From: Candidatus Blochmannia sp. SNP
GTDB taxonomy: Bacteria > Pseudomonadota > Gammaproteobacteria > Enterobacterales > Enterobacteriaceae
Direction: 5' to 3'
Assembly: GCF_036549215.1 (NCBI RefSeq)
Contig: NZ_CP144371.1
Location: 186,001 to 250,000, forward strand
Length of the DNA stretch: 64,000 nucleotides
Shown here: piece by piece, positions 19,503 through 28,689 of the stretch
Layout: every line of letters begins with the position of its first letter
How positions within the stretch are numbered: the stretch's first letter is position 1
Notes under the pieces: generated by a model
Seen by the model: the letters and a program-made list of their open reading frames with translations, nothing else
What the model was told of the DNA's origin: nothing
Databases searched by the model: none
Made by a program: the position numbers and the translations under genes

Positions 19503-20408
19503 TTACTTTGTAAATTGAATTAATAAATCTTCAGCAAGAATGCATCCTAGGTTTTCTGCTTGATCTAAAGGTGCTCGCCCTTCAGTACGAATAATTTTAC
19601 TACCATCAGGTAATCCAATAAGTGCACGCAACCATATTCTATCTCCTTCAATTTCAGCATAACTAGCAATTGGTAATTGACAATAACTTTCTAAATAAGT
19701 AGTGACAGCGCGCTCTGCTTTAATACGTAATGAAGTTTCCCGGTGATATAAAGGCGATAACAAGGGTAAAATATCAGTATCACCCAAACGACATTCTATA
19801 GCTATAGTACCCTGACCCATAGCTGGTAATAAATCGGATGGATCGATATAAGCACGAATATATTCACTTAATTTTAATCGATTCAATCCAGCTGCAGCTA
19901 AAATGATTGCATCATATTGATCATACTGTAATTTTTTTAATCTAGTATCTATATTACCTCGTAAGTTATTTATTATTAAATCTGGACGTTGAGCGCGTAT
20001 TTGACATTGTCTACGTAAACTTGATGTACCTATTATACTGCCAACAGGTAACGTATCTATATTAGAGTATTTTAAACTAACAAAAGCATCACGCGGATCA
20101 TTTCTTTTACATAGAATTGGAAGAATTAACTCATCTGGTAAAGGTACCGTAATATCTTTCATAGAATGAACAGCAATATCAGCACGAAAATCTACTAATG
20201 CACATTCTAATTCTTTAATAAATGCACCTTTTTTAATTTTATTCTTTGAAACAGTATTTAAAAATTTATCTCCCGTTGTTACAATAGGTATCAGCTTTAT
20301 TTGTATAGTTGGATGATAACGCTTTAATTCATTACAAACATATTGAGATTGACAAATAGCTAGTCGACTTTTTCGAGTAGCAATTCTTAAAATTCTAGTA
20401 TTCATCAT
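19503..20408 (-). CDS. hemC: Hydroxymethylbilane synthase (porphobilinogen deaminase)
   Basis: Polymerises four porphobilinogens for haem. 301 residues, slightly shorter than E. coli (313) through loss of the C-terminal tail. RIATRKSRLA at the start, the catalytic HSMKD with D85, and TSSLRRQCQ are present. The dipyrromethane-cofactor cysteine C243 lies in SYCQLPIASYAE; E. coli has GGC there. Start: two ATG codons in tandem (20408 and 20405); either is possible. Gene order hemC-hemD is as in E. coli; the divergent cyaA is lost. Confidence 0.94.
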   Translation of the reverse strand: MMNTRILRIATRKSRLAICQSQYVCNELKRYHPTIQIKLIPIVTTGDKFLNTVSKNKIKKGAFIKELECALVDFRADIAVHSMKDITVPLPDELILPILCKRNDPRDAFVSLKYSNIDTLPVGSIIGTSSLRRQCQIRAQRPDLIINNLRGNIDTRLKKLQYDQYDAIILAAAGLNRLKLSEYIRAYIDPSDLLPAMGQGTIAIECRLGDTDILPLLSPLYHRETSLRIKAERAVTTYLESYCQLPIASYAEIEGDRIWLRALIGLPDGSKIIRTEGRAPLDQAENLGCILAEDLLIQFTK

Positions 20409-20737
20409 TTTAATTATGCTAAAAATAAAACATATAATCCTTTAATTAATTAATATATTTCTAATTATTTTAAAAATTAAATAACAAAATAAATAATATA
20501 CTGACCTTAAATGTTAATTCTATATAATCTTAACATTTTAATATAGATTAATTAAAAGGATTAATATAATTAATTATATAAAAAATTCTTCCTTTAAATT
20601 ACTGTCTGAAATATTTCAATATTACTATATTTACATTTTAAATTTTATATTCATATTTCTTTTTATAAATATTTATCATAAAAAATACCATGATATTATT
20701 AAATATTATTTAGTACAAAACTAACTTACTTATTTAG

Positions 20738-20774
20738 ATTATAATACCTTAGTTGTCAACTAAGGTATTATAAT
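20738..20774. repeat. 18-bp perfect inverted repeat, 1-nt spacer
   Basis: Arms 20738-20755 and 20757-20774 are exact complements and include ataccttagtt/aactaaggtat. The spacer is a single t, so the real RNA loop opens a few pairs. There is no gene ending nearby for it to terminate, as the flanking genes are divergent. Confidence 0.75.
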
Positions 20775-20984
20775 AAAATTTAAAAATTTTTAATATATTA
20801 ATTATCAATATATATATATTGGTACTATTGCCATTAATTTAAAAAATAAAATTAATTATTTAAAATATTATTAATCTTATTTTACAAACTTAAAAAGACA
20901 CTCTATTTAAAATAAACACCGTATTTTATAAATTAATCGTAATGTTTTTAATAAACATATATTTTTATCAATTATTAAGATATA

Positions 20985-21029
20985 ATTAAATATTTTAATT
21001 CTCATTAAATGAGAATTAAAATATTTAAT
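20985..21029. repeat. 21-bp perfect inverted repeat, 3-nt loop
   Basis: Arms 20985-21005 and 21009-21029 are exact complements around taa, with the core aattctcat/atgagaatt. It lies about 106 bp before the dapF start, inside the probable dapF leader or promoter region. Confidence 0.75.
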
Positions 21030-21135
21030 ATATTCACTATTATAGAAATACATTAATAATTTAGTTTAATAAACTTGTTTTAAAAAGTTAGCGATACATA
21101 TCGAACTTTATTTTTTGATATTATATGAGGTAAGT

Positions 21136-21960
21136 ATGAGATTTTCAAAAATGAATGGATTAGGTAATGATTTTGTCATTATAGATGCTATAACACAAAA
21201 TATACATCTTACTTCTAAAAATATAAAATACCTGTCGAATCGATATTATGGCATTGGATTTGATCAGTTACTAATAGTAGAACCCCCTTATGATCCAAAA
21301 ATAGATTTTCATTGCAGAATTTATAATGCAGATGGAACAGAAGTCAATCAATGCGGAAACGGCGTTCGTTGTTTTGCACAATTTGTTTACTTAAAAAAAT
21401 TAACTAAAAAACGGAATATTCATATTAGCACTCGTACTCATCATATGGCTCTATCTATAATGGATGACAGTCATATATCTGTCAATATGGGTCCGCCGAT
21501 ATTTGATCCAAAACTTGTCCCATTTTATACAGCACAATATCAAAAAACTTATATTTTATTTTTACCTACAGAAATAATATTGTGTGGTATAGTATCTATG
21601 GGTAATCCTCATTGTGTCGTTCTAGTTGAAAAAATAGAAACTATCCAAGTTAATTCATTAGGATCAACATTAAAAAATCATCATTGTTTTCCAGAACAAG
21701 CAAATGTAAGCTTTATGCAGATTATTGATCGTAATCATATTCGATTACGAGTATATGAGCGAGGTGTAGGAGAAACTCAAGCCTGTGGAACTGCAGCCTG
21801 TGCAGCTGTAGCTATAGGTATTCAGCAAAAGTTATTATGTGAAACAGTAGAAGTAATATTACCTGGAGGTACTTTGTCTATAAATTGGAAAGGCATAGGA
21901 AATCCATTATACATGACCGGATCAACATCATATGTATATGATGGTTATATTGATTTATAA
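21136..21960 (+). CDS. dapF: Diaminopimelate epimerase
   Basis: Interconverts LL- and meso-diaminopimelate for peptidoglycan and lysine. The start at 21136 is set by tgagg at 21125-21129 and by [13 protein letters not shown]; it gives 274 residues, equal to E. coli. An upstream TTG at 21115 is in frame but not needed. Both active-site cysteines are present: C73 (NQCGNG) and C217 (QACGTAAC). The neighbour xerC is lost and yigB follows. Confidence 0.95.
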   Translation: MRFSKMNGLGNDFVIIDAITQNIHLTSKNIKYLSNRYYGIGFDQLLIVEPPYDPKIDFHCRIYNADGTEVNQCGNGVRCFAQFVYLKKLTKKRNIHISTRTHHMALSIMDDSHISVNMGPPIFDPKLVPFYTAQYQKTYILFLPTEIILCGIVSMGNPHCVVLVEKIETIQVNSLGSTLKNHHCFPEQANVSFMQIIDRNHIRLRVYERGVGETQACGTAACAAVAIGIQQKLLCETVEVILPGGTLSINWKGIGNPLYMTGSTSYVYDGYIDL

Positions 21961-22085
21961 ACTCAAAATTCTATATAAAATTATGTTTTTTACAAAAATA
22001 TCTTGAAAATTTCGTTTATCCAATATATACTAGGTTTTTAATACTTAAATTTTACTTAACATTTAATTTTTAAATATATATAATT

Positions 22086-22122
22086 ATTAATTGATGAAAA
22101 TATAAATACTTCATCAATTAAT
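22086..22122 (+). terminator. Hairpin between dapF and yigB
   Basis: Arms attaattgatgaa (22086-22098) and ttcatcaattaat (22110-22122) pair perfectly around an 11-nt loop, about 30 bp before the yigB start. Candidate dapF terminator or processing hairpin. Confidence 0.45.
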
Positions 22123-22150
22123 ACTGTAATTTATATTAAAGGTATAATTT

Positions 22151-22876
22151 ATGTATTTTTATCGTATGTTACGCCCTGTTCATGCTATAACTTTAGATTT
22201 AGATAATACATTATATAATAATTATTCAGTCATAAATCAAGCTGAAACAAGAGCAGTATCATTTTTACAACAATATCATCCTGCATTATCTAAAATACAA
22301 AAAACCGACTATTGCCGAGCACGAAAAATACTCAAAATTTCAGAACCAGACATTTATCATAATGTAAATTATTGGCGTTGGAAATCTTTAAAGATAACTT
22401 TGCTTCAGGCAGGATTGAATAAAAATGAAGCACAAGCAGGTGCTGATTCCGCTATGGAAATCATTATACATTGGCGCAATAAAATTAATATACCTCTCAG
22501 TACTCATAAAACGTTATCTGCATTAAATGCTAAGTGGCCATTAATTGCGATTACTAATGGTAATGCAAATCCTATTACTTGTGGGTTACAACCATATTTC
22601 CAATATATACTACGCGCTGGAATTAATGGTCGCGCTAAACCATACACAGATATGTATTATTTAGCTTCAAAACATTTTGGATTACCTTGTAAAAATGTTT
22701 TACATGTAGGGGATGACTTGCAAACAGATGTGAAAGGAGCTATCCACTCTGGAATGCAAGCCTGTTGGATCAATCAATACAACACAAATAAGACAGATCA
22801 ATTTTATTCAAAAAATACAAAATTATCACCACATTTGAAAATCTCAAAATTAATGTCATTAACATACTTATTATAA
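22151..22876 (+). CDS. yigB: HAD-family FMN/5-amino-6-ribitylamino-uracil phosphatase-type protein YigB
   Basis: Haloacid-dehalogenase-like hydrolase of the cytosol, 241 residues (E. coli 238). E. coli YigB dephosphorylates FMN and can supply the phosphatase step of riboflavin synthesis. HAD motif I is LDLDNT (nucleophile D16, acid D18), motif II is ITNGN, the motif III lysine is in RAKPY, and motif IV is VGDDLQTD. The C-terminal GMQACWI matches YigB. A ribosome binding site (aaagg) precedes the ATG. Order dapF-yigB-uvrD follows E. coli with xerC removed. The exact substrate here is inferred from the orthologue. Confidence 0.88.
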   Translation: MYFYRMLRPVHAITLDLDNTLYNNYSVINQAETRAVSFLQQYHPALSKIQKTDYCRARKILKISEPDIYHNVNYWRWKSLKITLLQAGLNKNEAQAGADSAMEIIIHWRNKINIPLSTHKTLSALNAKWPLIAITNGNANPITCGLQPYFQYILRAGINGRAKPYTDMYYLASKHFGLPCKNVLHVGDDLQTDVKGAIHSGMQACWINQYNTNKTDQFYSKNTKLSPHLKISKLMSLTYLL

Positions 22877-22940
22877 GATATTTAATCATATCAACAATAT
22901 ATTTTATAATAATCATTATAAATATATATTTCAATATTTT

Positions 22941-24890
22941 ATGAATATTTCTAGTATTCTTAGCCAACTCAATGATAAACAAAAAGAAGCAGTAACTTCT
23001 AATGATAAAAATATATTGGTATTATCTGGAGCCGGAAGTGGAAAAACTCGGGTATTGGTAAATCGTATTGCTTGGCTGCAACTAGTTAAAAAATACACAC
23101 CATGGTCAATAATGGCAGTCACTTTTACAAATAAATCTGCTTTAGTAATGCGTAATCGTGTTCAATCTCTAATTGGTGTTCAAAAAAAAAGCGATATATG
23201 GATTAGTACTTTTCATGGGTTAGCAAATTATTTGCTACGCACTCATTATATAAATGCAAATTTACCAAAAGATTTTCAAATTCTTGATAAGAATGATCAA
23301 ATTCGACTTGTAAAACAACTAATACGTTCACTGAATTTAAATGAAAATAAATACAGTGTACATCAAGCTATACACTACATTAATACAGAAAAGAATAAAA
23401 TTTCAAACACTCAAAATAATAATATCGATAATCATTCAGTAAAAATGACATGGATACAGCTTTATCGATCTTATCGTGATATATGTCATCGTTCTGGATT
23501 AGTAGATTTTAATGAATTATTAAAACGCGCATATACGCTATGTTTAAATTATCCAAATATTTTACATTATTATCAAAAACGATTCATTAATATTTTAGTA
23601 GATGAATTCCAAGATACTAATAAAATACAATATGATTGGTTATGTCTATTATCAGGAAAAAAAAATAACTTAATGATTGTTGGGGATGATGATCAATCTA
23701 TTTATGGTTGGAGAGGAGCAGAAATAAAAAATTTTCAAAGATTTTTAGAGGATTTTAAACATGTACGAGTTATTACATTAGAACAAAATTACCGTTCTAC
23801 TAATAATATTTTAAAAGCTGCTAACGCTCTTATTTGTAAAAATAACACACGCCTAAAAAAAAAATTATGGACACGCGAAAATCAAGGAGATGCAATTTCT
23901 GTTTATTGTGCTCTTAACGAAACAGATGAAGCTTTATTTGTAACAAACAATCTAATAAATTGGAAAAAAAACCATGGTTTACTCAACGAGTGCGCTATAT
24001 TATATCGAAATAATTTTCAATCTCGATTATTGGAAGAAATTCTATTAAAAAAAAATGTACCGCATAAAATATATGGAGAAATAAAGTTTTTTGAACGTAA
24101 AGAAATTAAAGACATCATAGCTTATTTAAAATTTATTACTAATCAAAATAATAATATTGCTTATGTACGAATAATTAATACACCTAATAGAGGGATTGGG
24201 CCACGTACTTTAGAAATTATAAATAAATACGCTAATTTAAATTGCCTAAGTCTATGGGAAAGTAGCTTATTCATTTTAGACACAAAGATTATTAAAGGAA
24301 AACCTGCTATTGCTCTAAAAAAATTTATTATGCTGATAGATTCATTAAAAAAACAAATTTTAACCACATTACCTTTACACGAACAAATCTATTATATTAT
24401 TAAGAAAGTCGGATTATGGAGTATATATGAAAAAAACACATCGATACCAACGTATCATGAACATATACACAATATTCAAGAGCTAATTATAATGAGCAAA
24501 CAACATAATATTGTTTTAGAATCAACAAAAAATATATCTCCGTTACAACAATTTTTATCATATATTTCTTTAGAATTTGAAGAAAATTTATCTAATTCAC
24601 ATGCAGATGCAGTTCAATTAATGACGCTACACGCTTCAAAAGGATTAGAATTTTCTCAAGTATTTATTATAGGACTAGAAGAAGGGATTTGCCCAAATTA
24701 TATTGCTTTAACTAATAAAGAACTGTTAGAAGAAGAGCGCAGATTAATTTATGTTGGCATTACACGTGCTATGCATAAATTAACAATTAGTTACTCAGAA
24801 ACTCGTAATGTCTATGGAAAAGAAATAATAATTCAATCGCCCTCCAGATTTGTTAATGAATTACCAATAGATTGTTTAGAAGTGTCTTAA
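22941..24890 (+). CDS. uvrD: DNA helicase II, C-terminally shortened
   Basis: SF1A 3'-5' helicase of nucleotide-excision and mismatch repair. Walker A GAGSGKT is at 30-36 and DEFQD at 221-225. Also seen are GDDDQSIYGWRGA, EQNYRS, TLHASKGLEF and VGITRA. The protein has 649 residues and ends after SRFVNELPIDCLEVS. E. coli UvrD (720) continues for about 70 residues through a linker into a Tudor-like domain that binds RNA polymerase. No continuation of that domain is readable in any frame downstream. The motor core is complete. Runs of nine or ten A occur in frame at 23182-23190, 23855-23864 and 24047-24055. Confidence 0.94.
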   Translation: MNISSILSQLNDKQKEAVTSNDKNILVLSGAGSGKTRVLVNRIAWLQLVKKYTPWSIMAVTFTNKSALVMRNRVQSLIGVQKKSDIWISTFHGLANYLLRTHYINANLPKDFQILDKNDQIRLVKQLIRSLNLNENKYSVHQAIHYINTEKNKISNTQNNNIDNHSVKMTWIQLYRSYRDICHRSGLVDFNELLKRAYTLCLNYPNILHYYQKRFINILVDEFQDTNKIQYDWLCLLSGKKNNLMIVGDDDQSIYGWRGAEIKNFQRFLEDFKHVRVITLEQNYRSTNNILKAANALICKNNTRLKKKLWTRENQGDAISVYCALNETDEALFVTNNLINWKKNHGLLNECAILYRNNFQSRLLEEILLKKNVPHKIYGEIKFFERKEIKDIIAYLKFITNQNNNIAYVRIINTPNRGIGPRTLEIINKYANLNCLSLWESSLFILDTKIIKGKPAIALKKFIMLIDSLKKQILTTLPLHEQIYYIIKKVGLWSIYEKNTSIPTYHEHIHNIQELIIMSKQHNIVLESTKNISPLQQFLSYISLEFEENLSNSHADAVQLMTLHASKGLEFSQVFIIGLEEGICPNYIALTNKELLEEERRLIYVGITRAMHKLTISYSETRNVYGKEIIIQSPSRFVNELPIDCLEVS

Positions 24891-25376
24891 TATTTCTTAT
24901 CGAAAATACGTGCTACTATTTTATAAATTTATATTTCTATTTATTATATTAAATTTTCTGAAAGTTAATATCCTAATTCTATTAGAATATTATATAATAC
25001 ATAAACGTATCTATATTATTTTACTTTCGTTGAAAATTAGAAATATTAGTAATCTTTTATACTTAAGAATAATCATACACGCATATAATTTATGTGAATT
25101 AGATTTATAATACTTTCACAATGAAAATATTTACTGAATATTTAATTAACTATCATGATAATAATATTTGTAATCAAATAAATAAGTTCCTACAAGCTAT
25201 TTGAATCGTTATAGATATTTGATACTTAATACCCAAACAACAGTTTTTGTAACTATTCTATTATATAATATGTCATTACAAAAAATTATATAGAGAAGAA
25301 TAACTATTTATTATCTAATTTTAATTATTATGATCTAATGTATTCTTGTTTTTCATCCGTTAAGGAAAAATGATAT
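24891..25376. other. Gene-free gap between uvrD and corA
   Basis: 486 bp of very AT-rich DNA. An open frame at 24910-25110 encodes only Ile/Leu/Tyr/Lys-rich sequence without family resemblance and is not accepted as a gene. The E. coli UvrD C-terminal domain cannot be traced here. A gttaaggaaaa ribosome binding site for corA lies at the end. Confidence 0.5.
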
Positions 25377-26321
25377 ATGTTTAACATATTTCAATTAAAA
25401 AATAATCATTTACTCCGTGTTAATGAAAAGGAAAAAATATCATTTTTAAACAATATTATTTGGGTGGATGTAATAAATCCAAATAATGATGAATACGATT
25501 ATATACAAAATATATTGCTTAATCAAAAAATAAATTTTTTTAAACTAAAAGATATCAACAAAACTATACGTTTTTTTAAAGACAAAAATGGGCTGCATAT
25601 CCGTTCTTTTTTCTTTTCATATAATGAAAAGGAACAAATAAATAACTCTATTGTATCCTTTACCATATATAATGGATGTTTATTCACTTCACGCAAAGAA
25701 GAATTTCCAGCATTTTATACTTATCAACAATACTTGCATAATCATTTGCTAATAGATGGAAATGCCTATGAATTATTACTAAATTTATTTGAAGTAAAAA
25801 TTGAAGATCTAGCAAATAAAATAGAACATATCTACTCCACTTTAGAAACATTAAGTTTTGTTATTATGAATGGGCAACAAATTGATGAGTATGATCATGC
25901 TCTTGCTGATTTAGCTGCATTAGAAAACATAGGCTGGAAAATTCGTGTTAATTTATTAGATTCTGAAAGAGCAATAAAATTTTTAATACGTAAAGTAAAA
26001 CTACCCATATCACAACAACAATATGCCAATGAAATTCTGAGCGATATTGCATTATTATTACCCCACAACGAATATGTATTTCATCAGATCAGTTCTTTAA
26101 CCCAATCAGCAATGGGATTTATTAATATCGAGCAAAATAGAATCATAAAAATTTTTTCAGTAGTTTTTTTGCCTCCAACTTTAATAGCATCTAGCTATGG
26201 AATGAATTTTGAATTTATGCCAGAATTGCAGTGGTCATTTGGTTACCCTAGCGCCATTATCTTGATGATTTTAGCAGGACTAGCTCCGTATATCTATTTT
26301 AGATATAAAAATTGGTTATAA
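25377..26321 (+). CDS. corA: Magnesium/cobalt transporter CorA
   Basis: Pentameric inner-membrane Mg2+ channel, 314 residues (E. coli 316). The large cytosolic N-terminal domain is followed by two C-terminal membrane helices. The signature GMN is at 275-277 in SSYGMNFEFMPEL, and the end YFRYKNWL matches YFKRKNWL. Compared with the E. coli sequence as I recall it, the pore helix reads IKIFSVVFLPPTL and lacks three residues of the tandem SVVSVV. The start is an ATG after aaggaa. Confidence 0.95.
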   Translation: MFNIFQLKNNHLLRVNEKEKISFLNNIIWVDVINPNNDEYDYIQNILLNQKINFFKLKDINKTIRFFKDKNGLHIRSFFFSYNEKEQINNSIVSFTIYNGCLFTSRKEEFPAFYTYQQYLHNHLLIDGNAYELLLNLFEVKIEDLANKIEHIYSTLETLSFVIMNGQQIDEYDHALADLAALENIGWKIRVNLLDSERAIKFLIRKVKLPISQQQYANEILSDIALLLPHNEYVFHQISSLTQSAMGFINIEQNRIIKIFSVVFLPPTLIASSYGMNFEFMPELQWSFGYPSAIILMILAGLAPYIYFRYKNWL

Positions 26322-26339
26322 ATAGTTAACAACTACAGT

Positions 26340-26357
26340 AATACTATTAATAGTATT
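26340..26357 (+). terminator. Small palindrome after corA
   Basis: The palindrome aatactattaatagtatt followed by tta lies 18 bp after the corA stop. It is a plausible weak terminator; the stem is short and AT-only apart from one G-C pair per arm. Confidence 0.4.
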
Positions 26358-26580
26358 TTATAAACAAATACTAATCCAATAAATTTAAATATTTTTAAAG
26401 TATATTTTTACAAAATAACATTTTGTTAAAAAATAATATCATTTAAATATACATATAATAAATCAATATTTAAAACCATATCTATAGTATATCGAATTTT
26501 TATTCATATCATATTATAATTATTGGTGTATAATCATTATTATTACTACAAATTTTAATAAAAAATAAAGCGAGGTATAA

Positions 26581-27408
26581 ATGTTTCGCATCGTTGCGTC
26601 TGATTTAGACGGCACCCTGCTAACACCAAATCACCGATTAACACCTTTCGCTAAAAAGATTTTGAAACTATTAACCGATCATAAAATTCATTTTATTTTT
26701 GCTACCGGCAGACATCACACAAATGTCATAGAAATCCGTGATAATTTAAAAATTAATTCCTATATGATTACTTCTAATGGAGCTAGAATACATAATGATG
26801 ATGGAAAATTAATTGCCTCCTATAATTTAGAGACAACAATTGTATCTGACCTGCTAGGTGTAGCACATTATGATTCTGAAATCATTACTAATGTTTTCCA
26901 CAACGATCAGTGGTTAATCAATCGATCAATATCAAATCAAAATTATTTTACTAACGGATACGAATCTAATTATTATGTTTACCAAAAAAACACGTTATCT
27001 TTAGATAAGATTTGTAAAATATATTTTACTAGTAATAATTACCAACGGTTGTTATCTTTAGAAAAAGAATTAAACGCACGATGGAATCATCATGTTAATA
27101 TTAGTTTTTCACTTCCGACATGCCTTGAAGTAATGCCAGGCGGTGTTTCTAAAGGCCATGCTTTAGCACAAGTAGTTAAATCACTAGGATATCAACTTAA
27201 AGATTGCATCTCATTTGGCGATGGTATGAATGACCAAGAAATGTTATCAATGACAGGAAAAGGATGTATAATGAGTAATGCACAACAACGCCTAAAAGAC
27301 ACGCTTCCATTACTAGAAATTATTGGAAGTAATAAAGATGATGCAGTTCCCCATTATTTAAAACGTATTTATCTCAACAAGATACCTAATATAGCTTTAA
27401 TAAAATAG
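26581..27408 (+). CDS. yigL: HAD-family phosphatase YigL (Cof type)
   Basis: Sugar/PLP phosphatase of the Cof subfamily, 275 residues (E. coli 266). HAD motif I is VASDLDGTLL with D8 and D10, ATGRHH lies near 40, SNGARIH follows, and GGVSKGHAL with FGDGMNDQEML forms motifs III and IV. E. coli YigL can dephosphorylate pyridoxal phosphate and sugar phosphates. The nine-residue tail beyond the E. coli end (after KRIYL) is variable. A ribosome binding site gcgagg precedes the ATG. E. coli order uvrD-corA-yigL is kept, with intervening genes removed. Confidence 0.9.
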   Translation: MFRIVASDLDGTLLTPNHRLTPFAKKILKLLTDHKIHFIFATGRHHTNVIEIRDNLKINSYMITSNGARIHNDDGKLIASYNLETTIVSDLLGVAHYDSEIITNVFHNDQWLINRSISNQNYFTNGYESNYYVYQKNTLSLDKICKIYFTSNNYQRLLSLEKELNARWNHHVNISFSLPTCLEVMPGGVSKGHALAQVVKSLGYQLKDCISFGDGMNDQEMLSMTGKGCIMSNAQQRLKDTLPLLEIIGSNKDDAVPHYLKRIYLNKIPNIALIK

Positions 27409-27882
27409 TTATTTTTTAATCAATATTTTAATGAAAACTACAGATTTATACCCGTTATATTAGACAATACTAGTTTTCTTAAGTTTATATTAAATACAAA
27501 CTATCTTATATCCATATTAATAAATAATCATGATATTCTTTCGTTAAAAAATAATATCTTAAATTAAAATTATAATTATGATCTAATCAATTAATAAAAT
27601 ATTTACATAAAATGACCAACCATTATTTGTATAATATGTTTATACAAATAATGGTTGGTCATTTTATGTACTTTACCCCAATGAAAATAACTTATTATAT
27701 ACAATATAAAAAATAAATATTTTATAAACGTAACAAAATTAAATTTATAAAACTTTACCTTGATTAACTTCTAAAAGTGTTTATTTTCAATTTGAAATAA
27801 TCTATAAAAACTTAAACCAATGCTAAAATAAAAAACATTGTAATCTGCTTATATATAGTACACAATACGTTAATTTTAACGA
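27409..27882. other. Convergent intergenic region yigL/yhgN
   Basis: 474 bp between the convergent genes yigL and yhgN. It marks a synteny break: E. coli places yigL near 86 minutes and yhgN-asd near 77 minutes. It contains the longest perfect inverted repeat of the window (27604-27670). Nothing else is recognised. Confidence 0.55.
27604..27670. terminator. 30-bp perfect inverted repeat, likely bidirectional terminator
   Basis: Arms 27604-27633 and 27641-27670 are exact complements around atatgtt. The core aatgaccaaccatt/aatggttggtcatt gives it more G-C pairs than the other intergenic repeats. Between two converging genes it would serve as terminator for both strands. Confidence 0.75.
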
Positions 27883-28476
27883 TCATGTACATAGATAACT
27901 ATGTATTCCATCAAGTAACATTTGAGTAGAAATCATTACTAATAATAAGCCCATTAATCTCTCCAGAGCACTGATGCCTTTGTTTCCTAATAAACGAGAA
28001 AATATATTAGATAACATTAAAATTAACATAGATAACCCCCAGGCAATAATCAATGACAAAATTAACAAATCAATTTGTTGAGGATATTGGTGGGACAATA
28101 ATAATAACGTTGCTAAAACCGAAGGGCCCGCAACCAAAGGAATAGCAAGCGGAACTAAAAAGGGTTCCTCTCCCTCTGAAACACCAGTACTATTTCCTTC
28201 TTCTGAAGGAAATATCATTTTTATAGCAATTAAAAATAAAACAATACCGCCAGAGATTGAAACCGTTTCTGTATGCAAATTAAGAAAAATTAAAATATGT
28301 TCTCCAACAAATAAAAATCCTAACATTAATAATAAAGCAATCACCATTTCTCGAATTATTATAATTTGACGCCGTTTTGGTTCTAAACCTTTTAATATCG
28401 ACATAAAAATTGGTAAATTTCCAATAGGATCCATTATTAAAAATAACAAAACTGTGGCTGATATCATTTCATTCAT
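27883..28476 (-). CDS. yhgN: MarC-family integral membrane protein YhgN
   Basis: Inner-membrane protein of unknown transport role, 197 residues as in E. coli YhgN. About six hydrophobic segments are visible. The conserved N-terminal LLFLIMDPIGNLPIF, the central ETVSISGGIVLFLIAIKMIF and PLAIPLVAGPSVLATLLLL match the MarC family. The C-terminal RLMGLLLVMISTQMLLDG is conserved. In E. coli yhgN is adjacent to asd, as here, but the two are divergent in this window. Function is not established in the family. Confidence 0.88.
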   Translation of the reverse strand: MNEMISATVLLFLIMDPIGNLPIFMSILKGLEPKRRQIIIIREMVIALLLMLGFLFVGEHILIFLNLHTETVSISGGIVLFLIAIKMIFPSEEGNSTGVSEGEEPFLVPLAIPLVAGPSVLATLLLLSHQYPQQIDLLILSLIIAWGLSMLILMLSNIFSRLLGNKGISALERLMGLLLVMISTQMLLDGIHSYLCT

Positions 28477-28689
28477 TATTATTTTCCTAACAGTTATTTA
28501 TATTTTATATACATCATGCTTTTTATAAAGTAAATTACAAATATTGTCATGTCGTACACGTGCTGCACGCTATACAATAAATAATTTTTTATAATATACA
28601 GTATATTTTTAATAAATGTTTAATATCTTACAATACTTGTAAGACATATATTTTGATGACAACACTTAATAATAATTGAGAGACTAACG

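Larger units (their letters stand above)
20409..21135. other. Divergent intergenic region hemC-dapF with two hairpins
   Basis: About 730 bp between divergent hemC and dapF. E. coli carries cyaA and cyaY here; neither is recognisable. The region contains two strong perfect inverted repeats (20738-20774 and 20985-21029). Promoters of both flanking genes must lie here. Confidence 0.6.

Noticed and set aside
24910..25110. 66-codon open frame after uvrD
   Set aside because: Its translation is almost only Ile, Leu, Tyr, Phe and Lys without a motif, ribosome binding site or resemblance to the missing UvrD tail; expected by chance in AT-rich DNA.
28553..28572. Small palindrome cgtgctgcacg before asd
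   Set aside because: Only 5-bp arms with a single-base centre; too short to support a specific operator.
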